Position numbers and translations under genes: made by a program
Notes under the pieces: generated by a model
Database searches by the model: none
What the model was told of the DNA's origin: nothing
The model's input: the letters and a program-made list of their open reading frames with translations, nothing else
Assembly: GCF_019429525.1 (NCBI RefSeq)
Contig: NZ_JAHXZL010000010.1
Span: forward strand, 124,001 to 188,000
Length of the DNA stretch: 64,000 nt
Reading direction: 5' to 3'
Source of the DNA: Sphingomonas folli
GTDB taxonomy: Bacteria > Pseudomonadota > Alphaproteobacteria > Sphingomonadales > Sphingomonadaceae
Part shown: piece after piece, positions 8,420-17,247 of the stretch
Position numbering within the stretch: the stretch's first letter is position 1
Layout of the letters: every line of letters starts with the position of its first letter

Positions 8420-9229
8420 TCATGCCACCGCCGCCGCGAGCGCGCGCACGCGTTCCGGCTGGCGCGAGCCGATCAGCGTGGTGGTGACCAGCGGCGAGGC
8501 GTGCGCGCGCCGCACCGCCTCGGCCGCGTCGACGCCGGGCTGGAAGCGCAGCACCTCGCGCGCGATCACCGGCAGCCCGCGAGCGCGGATCGCGGCGCCG
8601 CGCGGATCGTCCCCGATCGCCGCGATCACGTCCCACGGCAGTTCGAGCACCTCGGTCACCTCGCTCGCGAGCGCGGCGTCGAGCCCCGCGAGGTCGTCGC
8701 ACGCGATCCCGACCAGCCGCGCGCGCCCGGAGGCCCTGGCCTTGGCGAGCGCCCCCAGCGCCTCGCCGCGCGCGATCGTCGCGGCGTCGGGGCTGTGGAG
8801 CAGGAAGGCGTCGACGTGGTCGCTGCGCAGCCGCCGCAGCGAGCCGTCGAGCGCGCGCAGCAGGCCGGCCTCGCTCCAGTCGGTGCGCATCGCGCCGGCG
8901 CGCTGCGCGGTCACCGCCGCGCCCATCCGCCGCCGAGCCAAGACCGCGCGGAGCAGCGGCTTGAGCGGGCGCATCAGCCGCATCTTGGCGGAGAACGCGT
9001 TGCCCGCCTTGGTGACCACCTGGGCGCGGTGGCGCTGCCCGCGCAGCGCGCGGCCGATCGCGCGCTCGCTGTCGCCCTGGCCGTAGATGTCGGCGGTGTC
9101 GAGCAATGTCACGCCGAGGTCGAGCGCGAGCCGGATCAACGACTCGCTGTCGGCGCGCGTGCTGGGATTGTTGAACGACCCCATCTTGGCGCAGCCGAGG
9201 CCGAGCGGCGGGAACGCGGGCGCGGTCAT
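8420..9229 (-). CDS. Aldo/keto reductase
   Basis: 269 residues from ATG 9229 (TAPAFPPLGLGCAKMG). The catalytic tetrad of the family can be placed at D44, Y49 (LLDTADIYG), K74 (VVTKAG) and H145 (AFLLHSP), so it should be an active NAD(P)H-dependent carbonyl reductase with a TIM-barrel fold. The open frame extends upstream to 9379, but that part is the palindromic repeat at 9261-9400, so the internal ATG is preferred. It lies between a glycosyltransferase and a Gfo/Idh oxidoreductase, all leftward. A joint role in converting a keto-sugar intermediate is plausible but unproven. Confidence 0.85.
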   Translation of the reverse strand: MTAPAFPPLGLGCAKMGSFNNPSTRADSESLIRLALDLGVTLLDTADIYGQGDSERAIGRALRGQRHRAQVVTKAGNAFSAKMRLMRPLKPLLRAVLARRRMGAAVTAQRAGAMRTDWSEAGLLRALDGSLRRLRSDHVDAFLLHSPDAATIARGEALGALAKARASGRARLVGIACDDLAGLDAALASEVTEVLELPWDVIAAIGDDPRGAAIRARGLPVIAREVLRFQPGVDAAEAVRRAHASPLVTTTLIGSRQPERVRALAAAVA

Positions 9230-9260
9230 CGGCGGGTCTCCCGAGGAATGGATAACGTCA

Positions 9261-9400
9261 GATCCTCCCCGGAACGGGGAGGGGGACCGCCGCGCATAGC
9301 GCGGTGGTGGAGGGGGCTCGCCATACACGCACCGGGCCGTGCGCGGAGCCCCCCCTCCGTCAGCGCTGCGCGCTGCCACCTCCCCGTGCCGGGGAGGATT
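9261..9400. repeat. REP-like palindromic repeat (CCTCCCC type), full copy
   Basis: A 140-base inverted repeat. The outer arms are GATCCTCCCC (9261-9270) and GGGGAGGATT (9391-9400), and each arm carries further internal hairpins such as CCTCCCCGGAACGGGGAGG and CCCCGTGCCGGGG. It fills the space between the aldo/keto reductase and the glycosyltransferase gene. Related copies are at 148-193, 53528-53571 and 57515-57575. Confidence 0.75.
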
Positions 9401-9410
9401 TCCCGCGCGA

Positions 9411-10307
9411 TCACCGCCACAGATGTCCCCCGCAGTCGCGGATGTACCGCCGCGCCGCCGTGCCGATCGGCTGGCGTGCGGGCCGGTCGGGGCGGCGCAG
9501 CCACGTCACGAACTGGCGCATCGCGCGCACCACGTCCATCTCGCCGCGCGCGAAGGCATAGGCATAGGGCGGGAAGGCGATCAGGTTCACCCACACATAG
9601 GGCGAGGGCATGCGGAGATAGCTGATGATGAATTTGTTGGTCAGCCGGTCCGACTGCACCTGCCGCTTGGGCTTGCGGCCGGCGGGGTGCTCCAGCTCCT
9701 CGCACGCGATGTCGGGCTGGTAGCGGATCGTCCAGCCGCGATCGATGATGCGGTAGGAGAGCTCGATCTCCTCCAGACCGTAGAAGAAATCGGGCAGGAA
9801 GCCGCCGGTCTCGCGGATCGTCGCGGCGCGGAAGGCGACGCATCCGCCGACGAAGCGGAAGGTGTCGAACGGCCGCGTCAGGTCGATCGACTTGTCGGTG
9901 TGCGGGATCAGGTCGGGACGCGGGCGAGTCTCGCCGCGCACGTGCTTGCGGATCGTCACCGCGCCGAGCCGCGGCGTCGAGTCGAACAGCGCGCCGAAAC
10001 GGTCGAGGAAGTCGGGCGTCTCGACGAAGACGTCGTCGTCGAGCAGCACGACCACCTCGCCGCGCGCCCGCTCGAACGCGAGGTTGCGCGCGACCACGCC
10101 CTTGTTGACGCCGTCCCACAGATGCACCGCGTGCGCGAAGGGGGCGAGCTGCGCGGCGCGGTCGACCCGCTCGACGTTGTTGTCGATCACGATCAGCTCG
10201 TAATCGTCGCGCCCGGCGAGATGCCGGGCGAGCCGCTCGATCACCTCGGCCAGGATCGGCTCGCGCGCGTAGGTGAGGATCGCGATCGAGTAGCGGATGT
10301 CGGTCAT
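9411..10307 (-). CDS. Glycosyltransferase family 2
   Basis: 298 residues from ATG 10307, which overlaps the stop of the upstream flippase gene by 4 bases (ATGA). The GT-A fold is shown by IRYSIAILTYAREPIL at the N-terminus and the metal-binding LDDDVF at 89-94, followed by the acceptor-side segment GLEEIELSYRI (ED-like motif). No membrane segments are evident except a possible hydrophobic patch near 240 (VNLIAFPPYAYAFA). It would transfer a sugar from a nucleotide donor to the lipid-linked EPS unit on the cytoplasmic face. Donor and linkage cannot be read from sequence. Confidence 0.9.
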   Translation of the reverse strand: MTDIRYSIAILTYAREPILAEVIERLARHLAGRDDYELIVIDNNVERVDRAAQLAPFAHAVHLWDGVNKGVVARNLAFERARGEVVVLLDDDVFVETPDFLDRFGALFDSTPRLGAVTIRKHVRGETRPRPDLIPHTDKSIDLTRPFDTFRFVGGCVAFRAATIRETGGFLPDFFYGLEEIELSYRIIDRGWTIRYQPDIACEELEHPAGRKPKRQVQSDRLTNKFIISYLRMPSPYVWVNLIAFPPYAYAFARGEMDVVRAMRQFVTWLRRPDRPARQPIGTAARRYIRDCGGHLWR

Positions 10308-11593
10308 GCGTCTGTCTCTCGCGCGTGGCGCGCCTCGGCGGCGCGCAGCAGCAGCAGGTTGATCGCCTGGGTCACCGCGAAGGCGATCGCCATGCCGGCG
10401 ACGCCGTGGCGGCCGCCGAGCCACAGGCCGAGGATGGTCAGCGCCGCGGTGACGCAGCGGATCGCCAGCATCGTCCGCCCGGCGCGGCGCACGATCAGCA
10501 GCGTCTCCGACGGGAGGTTGAGCCCGAACAGGAAGAAACCGAGCGCGAGCAGCCGGACGGTGTCCGCCGAGCCGTCATACTGGCCGTGGAACACCAAAGC
10601 GACGAGCGGCGCGGCGAGGAGCGCGACCAGCGCGAGGTAGAGGCCGGTCGCCACCGCGATGGTCAGCCGCGAGCGCCGCACCACGCGCGCCAGCCCCGCC
10701 ATGCCCTCGGCGGCGAAGGCGCGCGCGGCGCGCGGCTTGTCGATCGAGTCGATCGCCGAGACGATGCTCATCGCCGGGTTGGTCAGCGTCCGCGCCGCGG
10801 TGAACAGCGCCGCGGCGACCGGACCGACCAGCACGCCGATCACGACCACGATCGAGGCGGTGCTGTAGACCGAATAGGGCAGGTTGGTCGCGGCGAGCCA
10901 GCTCGACTCGGCGCGGTGGCGCCGCACCAGCGCGCTCACCCCGGCGCGGTCGGCGCGCGCGGGGGCAAGGCCGGGGAGCGCCAGCGCGAGCGCGGCGAGG
11001 CTGGCGAGCACCCAGGCGATCGCGCCGCCGGGCGCACCCAGGCCGAGGCGCCCCGCCGTCAGCGCGGCGAGCGCGAGCACGAGGGAATAGACGGTCGCGC
11101 ACAGCGCCACCATGTCGGCACGGTCGATCTTATAGAGCCAGCGCCGTGCGAACTCCCACGCCAGCATCGCGGGCGAGATCGACGCGGTGAGCAGCAGGGG
11201 CTCGACCGCCCAGCCGCACTCGGGCCAGCGCCGCGCCGCCAGCGCGACCGCCCCGCCGACCAGCGCGGTCGCGGCCGAGAGCGCGAGCGCGAGCGCGAGC
11301 GCGATCCACCACCAGTCGCTGTTCTCGGCGTGCGCCGCGCGCGGGTCGTGCCCGGCACGATGGTCGGTGGTGAAGGGCAGCACCGCGGCCGAGCGGTGGA
11401 AGCCCGAGATGACGTAGTGGAGCCCGATCATCATGCCCACCGCGCCGAACTCGGTCACCGCCAGCGCGCGACCGAGCAGGGCGAAGGCGATGATGTTGCC
11501 GACCCCCGACGTCCCCTGGTCGACCAGGGCGTACAGCCGCGGCGCCGCGGCGGCCCCGACGCGCCGTTCGAGCGGCGCGGCCAGCGTGCGCAT
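10304..11593 (-). CDS. Polysaccharide flippase-like membrane protein (Wzx type, flippase 1)
   Basis: About 429 residues from ATG 11593 (MRTLAAPLERRVG). There are around twelve hydrophobic segments across the length, with little polar sequence between, as in Wzx/MATE-like exporters that flip undecaprenyl-linked units. The open frame extends to a GTG at 11686 that overlaps the palindromic repeat at 11690, so the internal ATG is preferred although its ribosome-binding site is weak. It is translationally coupled to the glycosyltransferase behind it. It is one of four flippase-like genes in the island (22679, 37380, 50006). Confidence 0.8.
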   Translation of the reverse strand: MRTLAAPLERRVGAAAAPRLYALVDQGTSGVGNIIAFALLGRALAVTEFGAVGMMIGLHYVISGFHRSAAVLPFTTDHRAGHDPRAAHAENSDWWWIALALALALSAATALVGGAVALAARRWPECGWAVEPLLLTASISPAMLAWEFARRWLYKIDRADMVALCATVYSLVLALAALTAGRLGLGAPGGAIAWVLASLAALALALPGLAPARADRAGVSALVRRHRAESSWLAATNLPYSVYSTASIVVVIGVLVGPVAAALFTAARTLTNPAMSIVSAIDSIDKPRAARAFAAEGMAGLARVVRRSRLTIAVATGLYLALVALLAAPLVALVFHGQYDGSADTVRLLALGFFLFGLNLPSETLLIVRRAGRTMLAIRCVTAALTILGLWLGGRHGVAGMAIAFAVTQAINLLLLRAAEARHARETDA

Positions 11594-11689
11594 CGCGCGT
11601 TCGAGGCGTTGCGCCGGGATGGTCGGTCCTCCTCGTCGGGCGGTGGTAATAGGAAGGGTCAGGATGCTCGTGCGCGCGGCACCCACCCT

Positions 11690-11787
11690 CCGTCATCCTG
11701 AGCTTGTCTCAGGATCCACCGTTCCGCACAGTCAGAGGCCGCGGCTCTTGCGGCACGGTGGATCCCGAAACGAGTTCGGGATGACGG
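11690..11787. repeat. GTCATCC-type dispersed palindrome
   Basis: A 98-base inverted repeat beginning CGTCATCCTGAGC and ending with its complement CGGGATGACGG, with inner arms AGGATCCACCG and CGGTGGATCCC. It separates the flippase and the co-polymerase genes. Copies with the same arms are at 54171-54265 and 63680-63848, and a related version with GCGGGGATCCAGACGCG arms is at 58783-58880. Confidence 0.75.
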
Positions 11788-11822
11788 CTGACTGCGCCGG
11801 CTCACGCCGACGCGGCCTGCCG

Positions 11823-13937
11823 TCAGTTGCTGACGTAATATTCCTTCATGTCGGTGTAATAATAGGACGCGTCGCCATAGCCCGACTGCGCCTGGGTCTT
11901 CAGGTTGACCATCGTCATCGCCACGCCCGCGACCGAGCCGCCGACCGTCTCGATCTGGTGGAGCGCGGCGCGCACCGCCTTCACCGGGGTACGGCGCCAG
12001 TGCGTCAGCAGCGCCAGCGAGTCGAGCTGCGGGATCATCGTGCGCGTGTCGACCACCGCGAGCACCGGCGCGGTGTCGATCAGGATCACCTCGAACTCGC
12101 GCCGCAGCGTGGCGAGCATGTCCTTGAACGCCTCGGTCTCGAAGATGCGCTGGCTCTTCTCCGCGCCCGGCGTGATCGGCAGGATCACCGCGCCGGTCTG
12201 GTCGGTGATCATGACGTCGCGCAGCGTCGTCTCGCCGTTGAGCGCGTTGGTCCAGCCCATCGCGGCGTCGGGGCACATCGCCTGGGTGACGGAGCGGCGC
12301 CGCAGGTCGGCGTCGATGATCGCCACCTTGGTCGAGGCCATCGCCAGCACGCGCGCCATCGAGGTGGTGGTGGTCGTCTTGCCCTCGCGCGGCAGCGCGG
12401 AGGTGACGCCGATCACGCGGCCGCCCTCGGTCGGCGCCTCGCGCGCGTCGAAGATCAGCGTCGTCGCCAGGCTGCGGAACGCCTCGGCATAGGACGACAT
12501 CGGGTGCAGGATCACCGCCTCGGCCGCATCCTTGGTCCGCGGCTTGTCGATCGCCGAGGTCAGCGTCGGGATCGAGTTGAGGAAGTCGACCCCGAGCAGG
12601 CGCTGGATGTCGTCGATCGTGTTGATCGTCTGCGACCAGCGCTCGCGCAGATAGGCCAGCGCCAGCGCGATCGCGGTGCCGAGCGCGAAGCCGACCAGCA
12701 GGTTGATCAGCAGCCGCGGCGACGAGGGCGTGAGCGGCGGCACCGCCTCGACGACGATCTGCGCGTCCGGCTGGACGATCGCGAGGTTGGTCGTCTGCTG
12801 GCCCACCGTCGCGAGCAGGTTGGAGTAGAGCAGCCGCGCGGCGTCCGACTGGCGCTGCAGCTCGGCCAGCTCGACGCCGGCGCGGACGTTCGAGGCGAGT
12901 CGGCCCTGCGTCTGGGCGAGGCTGGACTCGATCGAGGCAGCGCGTGCGCGCGCCGCGTCGGACTCGGCGCGGACGCTCCGCGACACGCTCGCCATCTCGC
13001 GGTCGACCGACTTGTCCAGCTCGGCGACGCGCTGGCGCGCGTCGATGACCTGCGGGTTGCGATCGCCGTAGCGCGCGCTGAGCCCCGCCAGGTCACGGCT
13101 CGCCTGGGCACGCTGCTCGCGCAGGCTCGAGAGCGCGCTGGTATCGACCCCGCCCGAGATCACCGTGCTGCCGCTCGCGGCGCCGCGTACCGCGGCCTGG
13201 GCCGCCTCGCCGCGCGCGCCGGCCAGGGAGTTGTTCATGTCGTTGAGCGCGTCCACCGGCGCGTTCGACGTGGGATCGACGACGATGTTGTTGCGCAGGC
13301 GATAGGCCGCCACCGCGGCGTCGGCGTCGCGCGCGCGCTGGCCGAGCAACTCGAGCTGCTTCTTGAGGTCGGTCTTGCCGCCGTCCTCGGTGCCGGCCTT
13401 CTGCTGGGCCTGCACCGTGAGATAGGCGCGCGAGAAGGCGTTGGCGATGCGAGCCGCGTCGAGCGGATTGGCATCGGTGTAGCTGATCGTGAACAGCGGG
13501 GTCTGGCCCACCCGCGCGGCGGCGACATTGGCGAGCAAGGCGGAGGCGAGGGCATCGACCGACTGGCCGCTCGGGTCCATCGCCTTGGCGACCTCGCGCA
13601 GACGCGCGTTGTTCAGCACGGCCTTGTCCTGCAGCACCTGCTTGGCCACCGGCAGCGAGCTGACGATCTGCAGCTGCGCGCTGATCGCGGCGTCGCGCTC
13701 CTGGTCGGAGAGCGAGCGCTGGGCCTGCGAGCCCGCGTCGCGCGCCAGCGTCTCCGCCGGCGCGTATTGCAGCTGCGTCGATGCCGTATATTTCGGCGAC
13801 ATCAGCTTGGTGCCGACATAGGCCAAGACCAGCATGGCCGCCACGATCGCGATGCTGAGCGGCAGGTGCCGCTTCAGGCGCGAGAACAGCCCGGCGAGAT
13901 CCTGCGGTCCAGGGTCTCGGATCGTCTCCTGATTCAT
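11823..13937 (-). CDS. Polysaccharide co-polymerase fused to bacterial tyrosine kinase (Wzc-like)
   Basis: 704 residues. The Wzz domain has its first membrane helix at about 25-46 and its second at about 417-440, preceded by a Pro-rich PPLTPSSPR. Between them is a long periplasmic coiled-coil region. The cytoplasmic BY-kinase domain follows, with Walker A around 511-521 (ALPREGKTTT), Walker A' near 537 (VAIIDADLRR) and Walker B near 619 (VILIDTAPV). The C-terminus carries a tyrosine cluster, six Tyr in the last 20 residues, the usual autophosphorylation site. It should control chain length and couple to the export channel. It lies directly downstream of the beta-barrel and export genes (44-base gap), forming the core export operon. 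Confidence 0.95.
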   Translation of the reverse strand: MNQETIRDPGPQDLAGLFSRLKRHLPLSIAIVAAMLVLAYVGTKLMSPKYTASTQLQYAPAETLARDAGSQAQRSLSDQERDAAISAQLQIVSSLPVAKQVLQDKAVLNNARLREVAKAMDPSGQSVDALASALLANVAAARVGQTPLFTISYTDANPLDAARIANAFSRAYLTVQAQQKAGTEDGGKTDLKKQLELLGQRARDADAAVAAYRLRNNIVVDPTSNAPVDALNDMNNSLAGARGEAAQAAVRGAASGSTVISGGVDTSALSSLREQRAQASRDLAGLSARYGDRNPQVIDARQRVAELDKSVDREMASVSRSVRAESDAARARAASIESSLAQTQGRLASNVRAGVELAELQRQSDAARLLYSNLLATVGQQTTNLAIVQPDAQIVVEAVPPLTPSSPRLLINLLVGFALGTAIALALAYLRERWSQTINTIDDIQRLLGVDFLNSIPTLTSAIDKPRTKDAAEAVILHPMSSYAEAFRSLATTLIFDAREAPTEGGRVIGVTSALPREGKTTTTTSMARVLAMASTKVAIIDADLRRRSVTQAMCPDAAMGWTNALNGETTLRDVMITDQTGAVILPITPGAEKSQRIFETEAFKDMLATLRREFEVILIDTAPVLAVVDTRTMIPQLDSLALLTHWRRTPVKAVRAALHQIETVGGSVAGVAMTMVNLKTQAQSGYGDASYYYTDMKEYYVSN

Positions 13938-13981
13938 AAGCTACCTGCGCTGGCTGGGATCGATGCGGACATCGCCCTGGG

Positions 13982-15307
13982 TCAAATCCTGAACTTCATG
14001 CTGGTGAGCGCGCGGAACTCGTTGATCCCCGGCCCGCGCTGCGTCCCCGAGCTCTGACGCGAGCTGTAATTGGCGTCCAGGCTCAGCACCCACCGCCGAT
14101 TGAGCGTGTAATCGAAGCCACCGACCGCGATGACGCCGGTGTCCTTGCGGTCGAAATTCTTGAAGTCGCCGGTGAAGTAATCCAGCCCGACATAAGGGAT
14201 CAGGCTGCGGAGCAACTCGTGGTTCACGCGCACGCCGGCCCGGCTCGCGATATAGCCCGGAGAACCTCGGATCGCGGCCTCCTCGGGCTGACGCGACACG
14301 ACCGCCGAGATCGTCGTCAGCGGCGACAGGTAATAATCGGCGCGGAGATCGATCGCGATGCCGCCGATCGGCACGAACACCGGGCTGGCGTAGGTGCGGC
14401 GGAAATATCCCACGCCGCCCGCGACGCGCACCAGGTCGCTGACGTCGGCGATGGCGCCGATGCCACCGCGCCACTCGCTGCTGGTGCGATCGTCCAACAC
14501 GTTGGTGGTGTCGTAATCGGTGCGGCGATACGTCCCCTGCGCGAAGACCGAATTGTCGGGGCTCACCTGATATTCGGCGCGCACCGTGCCGCGATACACC
14601 TCGCGGTCGCGGAACGACAGATCGATCCGCGTGCCCGTGGTGCTGACCGTGTCGCCGTAGCGGAAACTGTTGAAGTCCCCGCTGACGGTCCAGCGTAGCC
14701 GGTTCGTCACGAGCGCGGCGCGCAGCATGCCGCGCGCCTGATCGACCGCCACCGAACCGGCGCCGTTGACCGGGAAGTTGGCTTCCTGCTGGCTCTCGTA
14801 CGTGCGGCGATACGACGCCGCCCCGTTGATCTGGCTCTCGCCGACCACGTCGAGGCGGCCGGACAGCTCCGCGAGGAACCCGTCCTCGTCCCGCGGCGAG
14901 GTCCAGCGGTAGCGCACACCCGTGTAGTTGAGGGTGCCGCGAAGCTCGTGCCTTCCCCAGTCACTGCGCAGCGCCAGCTGCGGCGTCACCACCGCGAACG
15001 TGTCCGACCGCGGGTTGGCCGAGGCGCCGACCACGTTGGTGGTGACGCCGACGCCGGCGCTCACGTCGGGGTAGAGCCGGAAGCTGCCGAGCGGCAGCCC
15101 GATCGGGGCCAGCTCGGGCTTCTGCCGCTCGAGCACGCCCTGGTTGCGCCCGGTCTGCGTCGTCAGCGGGATCTCGGAGTCGAGCAGCTGGCCGAACACC
15201 TGTGCCGCGGCCGCGCCCGGCCAAGCCGCACCCGCCGCGAGCAGCACGCCGACCAGCGGCGCGGTCGCCGCGGCGGATCGACGCGCGCGCGAGAGAGCGC
15301 GGCGCAT
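13982..15307 (-). CDS. Outer-membrane beta-barrel protein of the EPS export operon
   Basis: 441 residues. A signal peptide (about 1-36) ends in WPGAAAAQVFG. The mature part has regular alternating strands with Tyr/Arg/Thr-rich turns and ends in a C-terminal strand SMKFRI, as outer-membrane barrels do. Barrels of this type accompany the export genes in sphingan clusters (the GelF position), but its exact role there is not settled. Its ATG overlaps the stop of the export protein gene by one base (TGATG), so the two are translationally coupled, and the kinase gene follows. Probable role: outer-membrane conduit or accessory of the exporter. Confidence 0.8.
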   Translation of the reverse strand: MRRALSRARRSAAATAPLVGVLLAAGAAWPGAAAAQVFGQLLDSEIPLTTQTGRNQGVLERQKPELAPIGLPLGSFRLYPDVSAGVGVTTNVVGASANPRSDTFAVVTPQLALRSDWGRHELRGTLNYTGVRYRWTSPRDEDGFLAELSGRLDVVGESQINGAASYRRTYESQQEANFPVNGAGSVAVDQARGMLRAALVTNRLRWTVSGDFNSFRYGDTVSTTGTRIDLSFRDREVYRGTVRAEYQVSPDNSVFAQGTYRRTDYDTTNVLDDRTSSEWRGGIGAIADVSDLVRVAGGVGYFRRTYASPVFVPIGGIAIDLRADYYLSPLTTISAVVSRQPEEAAIRGSPGYIASRAGVRVNHELLRSLIPYVGLDYFTGDFKNFDRKDTGVIAVGGFDYTLNRRWVLSLDANYSSRQSSGTQRGPGINEFRALTSMKFRI

Positions 15308-15861
15308 CAGAAGTAGCGCTCGCCGACTCTGATCGTGTCGCCGGGTTGGATCAGCAGGTCGTTGGTGACGCGGACGCGATATTCCTGCGGGTCGCCCTCG
15401 CGCTTGACGAAGACCTCGCCCTTCTTGGCGCGATAGGTGAAGCCGCCGGCGCGCGCGACCGCGGACAGCACGGTCATGCCCTGCGCATATTCATACTGGC
15501 CCGGCGTGTTGACCTCGCCCAGGATGTAGAAGGGGCGGTAGTTGACGATCGTCACCGCCACGCTGGGGTTCTGCACGAAGCCGTCGGCGAGCCGCGTCCG
15601 GATCTCCTCGGAGACCTGGTTGACCGAGCGACCTTTGGCCATCACGCGACCGATCAGCGGCAGCGTCACGGTGCCGTCGGGGCCGACCAGCTGCTCGCCG
15701 GTGAGCTCCTGCTCGCCGTAGACCGCGATCTGCACCTTGTCGCCCGACCCGAGCAGATAGGCCGGCACACCCGCCGTCGCGGCGGGCGCCGGCGCGCTCT
15801 GCGCGCCCGCTACCCCCGCGTTGGCAAGCAGGATCAGACCCCAACAGGCTGTGATACGCAC
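15307..15861 (-). CDS. Polysaccharide export protein (Wza/OPX family)
   Basis: About 184 residues from GTG 15861; GTG 15867 is a nearby alternative. GGGGAG sits about 8 bases before the chosen codon. A signal peptide (RITACWGLILLANAGVAGAQ) is cleaved before a poly-Ala/Pro stretch. The polysaccharide export domain starts YLLGSGDKVQIAVYGEQEL and is followed by a SLBB-like segment (PFYILGEVNTPGQYEY). No cysteine follows the signal, so it does not look like a lipoprotein. It lacks the C-terminal alpha-barrel helix of E. coli Wza, which fits a need for the separate barrel protein encoded next. First gene of the leftward export operon. Confidence 0.9.
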   Translation of the reverse strand: MRITACWGLILLANAGVAGAQSAPAPAATAGVPAYLLGSGDKVQIAVYGEQELTGEQLVGPDGTVTLPLIGRVMAKGRSVNQVSEEIRTRLADGFVQNPSVAVTIVNYRPFYILGEVNTPGQYEYAQGMTVLSAVARAGGFTYRAKKGEVFVKREGDPQEYRVRVTNDLLIQPGDTIRVGERYF

Positions 15862-16077
15862 CGACACTGCTCCCCGGTTAACGGCGTCGATACCTACCAG
15901 TGAACCTCGCGTCACGTCAACATGGTGCGGTGCAGCACAATGTCCTGTTCTGAAATGGTAAGTCTTGGTTTTTCCGTTGCATCGAATGACGTCTCGCCAC
16001 ACTCTGCGGGCTCAGGGGCCAGTGTACGCGGTCGTTAGTCGGGGCGACTTCCAATAGATACGTCGATCGTTCTCGCG
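15862..16077. promoter_or_regulatory. Divergent intergenic region between export operon and glycosyltransferase operon
   Basis: These 216 bases separate the starts of two oppositely directed gene blocks, so promoters for both are expected here. It is less GC-rich than its surroundings around 15935-15985, with AATGTCCTGTTCTGAAATGG and TCTTGGTTTTTCCGTTGCAT. I cannot assign -35/-10 boxes with confidence. Confidence 0.4.
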
Positions 16078-17247
16078 ATGGTGGCGGCCGCGGTGTTGTT
16101 GGCATGCGCGGTCCATCCGCTGCTGACCTATCCGCTCAGCCTGCGCGTCTTCGTGCGCGCGCATCGGGCGGTGCCGACGACCGAGCTGGCGTCGCCGCCG
16201 CCGTCGCTCGCGATCTGCATGAGCGCCTACAACGAGCAGGACGTGATCGCCGCCAAGGTGGAGCGGCTGATCGAGGTCGCCGCCGCCTACGGCCCCGCGA
16301 CGATCCACGTCTACGCCGACGCGCCGCAGGACGGCACCGTGGCGATCCTCGAGCGCTACGCCGACCGCATCGACCTGGTGGTGGGCGCCGAGCGCGCGGG
16401 CAAGACCTTCGGGATGAACCTGCTCGTGGCGCGCAGCCGCGGCGACTATATCCTGTTCACCGACGCCAACGTGGAGAGCCAGGTCGACGTCGCGACGCGG
16501 CTGGCGCGCTGGCTCGCCGATCCCAGTGTCGGCTGCGCCACCGCGCGGCTGGTGTATTCCAACTCCGACGAGACCGCGACCGCGGCGCTCGGCTCGGGCT
16601 ATTGGCAGCGCGAGGAGCAGATCAAGCGGATCGAGAGCGACCGCATGGGGCTGATCGGCTGCGACGGCGCGATGTTCATGATGCGCCGCGCGCTGCACCG
16701 CCCGCCGCCGCCGCACCTGATCGACGACCTGTTCCTCAGCCTCACCATCCTGATCGCGGGCAAGCGCATCGTCAGCGCCGACGACGTCGCGGTCTATGAG
16801 CGCAGCGCCACCGGCGCCAACGAGGAGAAGCGCCGCAAGCAGCGGATCGCGTGCCAGGCGCTCAACGTGCATCGCGCGATGTGGCCGCAGCTGCGCCGCA
16901 TGCGCTTCCTGCCGCTCTACGCTTATGTGTCGCATCGCCCGATGAAGTGGCTGATGCCCTTCTTCGTCGCCGGCGCGGTGCTGTGCGCGGGACTCGCCCT
17001 CGCGCTCGCCGTCGGCTGGGCGATCGCGGGCGGGCTGGCGCTGCTCGCCGCGCTGCTGCTGGTGGTGGGGGAGACGACCCAGGCCAAGCCGCTGTCGCTC
17101 GCCTCCTCGGCGGTGCTCAGCCTCTACGGCGTCGGCGTCGGCGTGATCGAGTCGGTGTTCATGGGCAAGACCTACACGGTGTGGGACCCCGCGCTGTCGG
17201 TGCGGCTCGACCCGCAGCCGAGCGCGAGCGACGCGGTGCCGCGATGA
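16078..17247 (+). CDS. Membrane-associated glycosyltransferase family 2
   Basis: 389 residues. A hydrophobic N-terminal segment (about 1-20) is followed by the GT-A domain starting SLAICMSAYNEQDVIAAKV, with a metal/donor motif LFTDANVES near 125 and an acceptor-side DDLFLS near 220. A KRRKQRIACQ segment takes the place of the QxxRW motif. Three or so hydrophobic helices near the C-terminus (about 295-360) suggest a processive-type layout, as in polyisoprenyl-linked or cellulose/hyaluronan-synthase-like enzymes, though single additions are equally possible. First gene of the rightward glycosyltransferase block; its stop overlaps the next start (ATGA). Confidence 0.85.
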   Translation: MVAAAVLLACAVHPLLTYPLSLRVFVRAHRAVPTTELASPPPSLAICMSAYNEQDVIAAKVERLIEVAAAYGPATIHVYADAPQDGTVAILERYADRIDLVVGAERAGKTFGMNLLVARSRGDYILFTDANVESQVDVATRLARWLADPSVGCATARLVYSNSDETATAALGSGYWQREEQIKRIESDRMGLIGCDGAMFMMRRALHRPPPPHLIDDLFLSLTILIAGKRIVSADDVAVYERSATGANEEKRRKQRIACQALNVHRAMWPQLRRMRFLPLYAYVSHRPMKWLMPFFVAGAVLCAGLALALAVGWAIAGGLALLAALLLVVGETTQAKPLSLASSAVLSLYGVGVGVIESVFMGKTYTVWDPALSVRLDPQPSASDAVPR

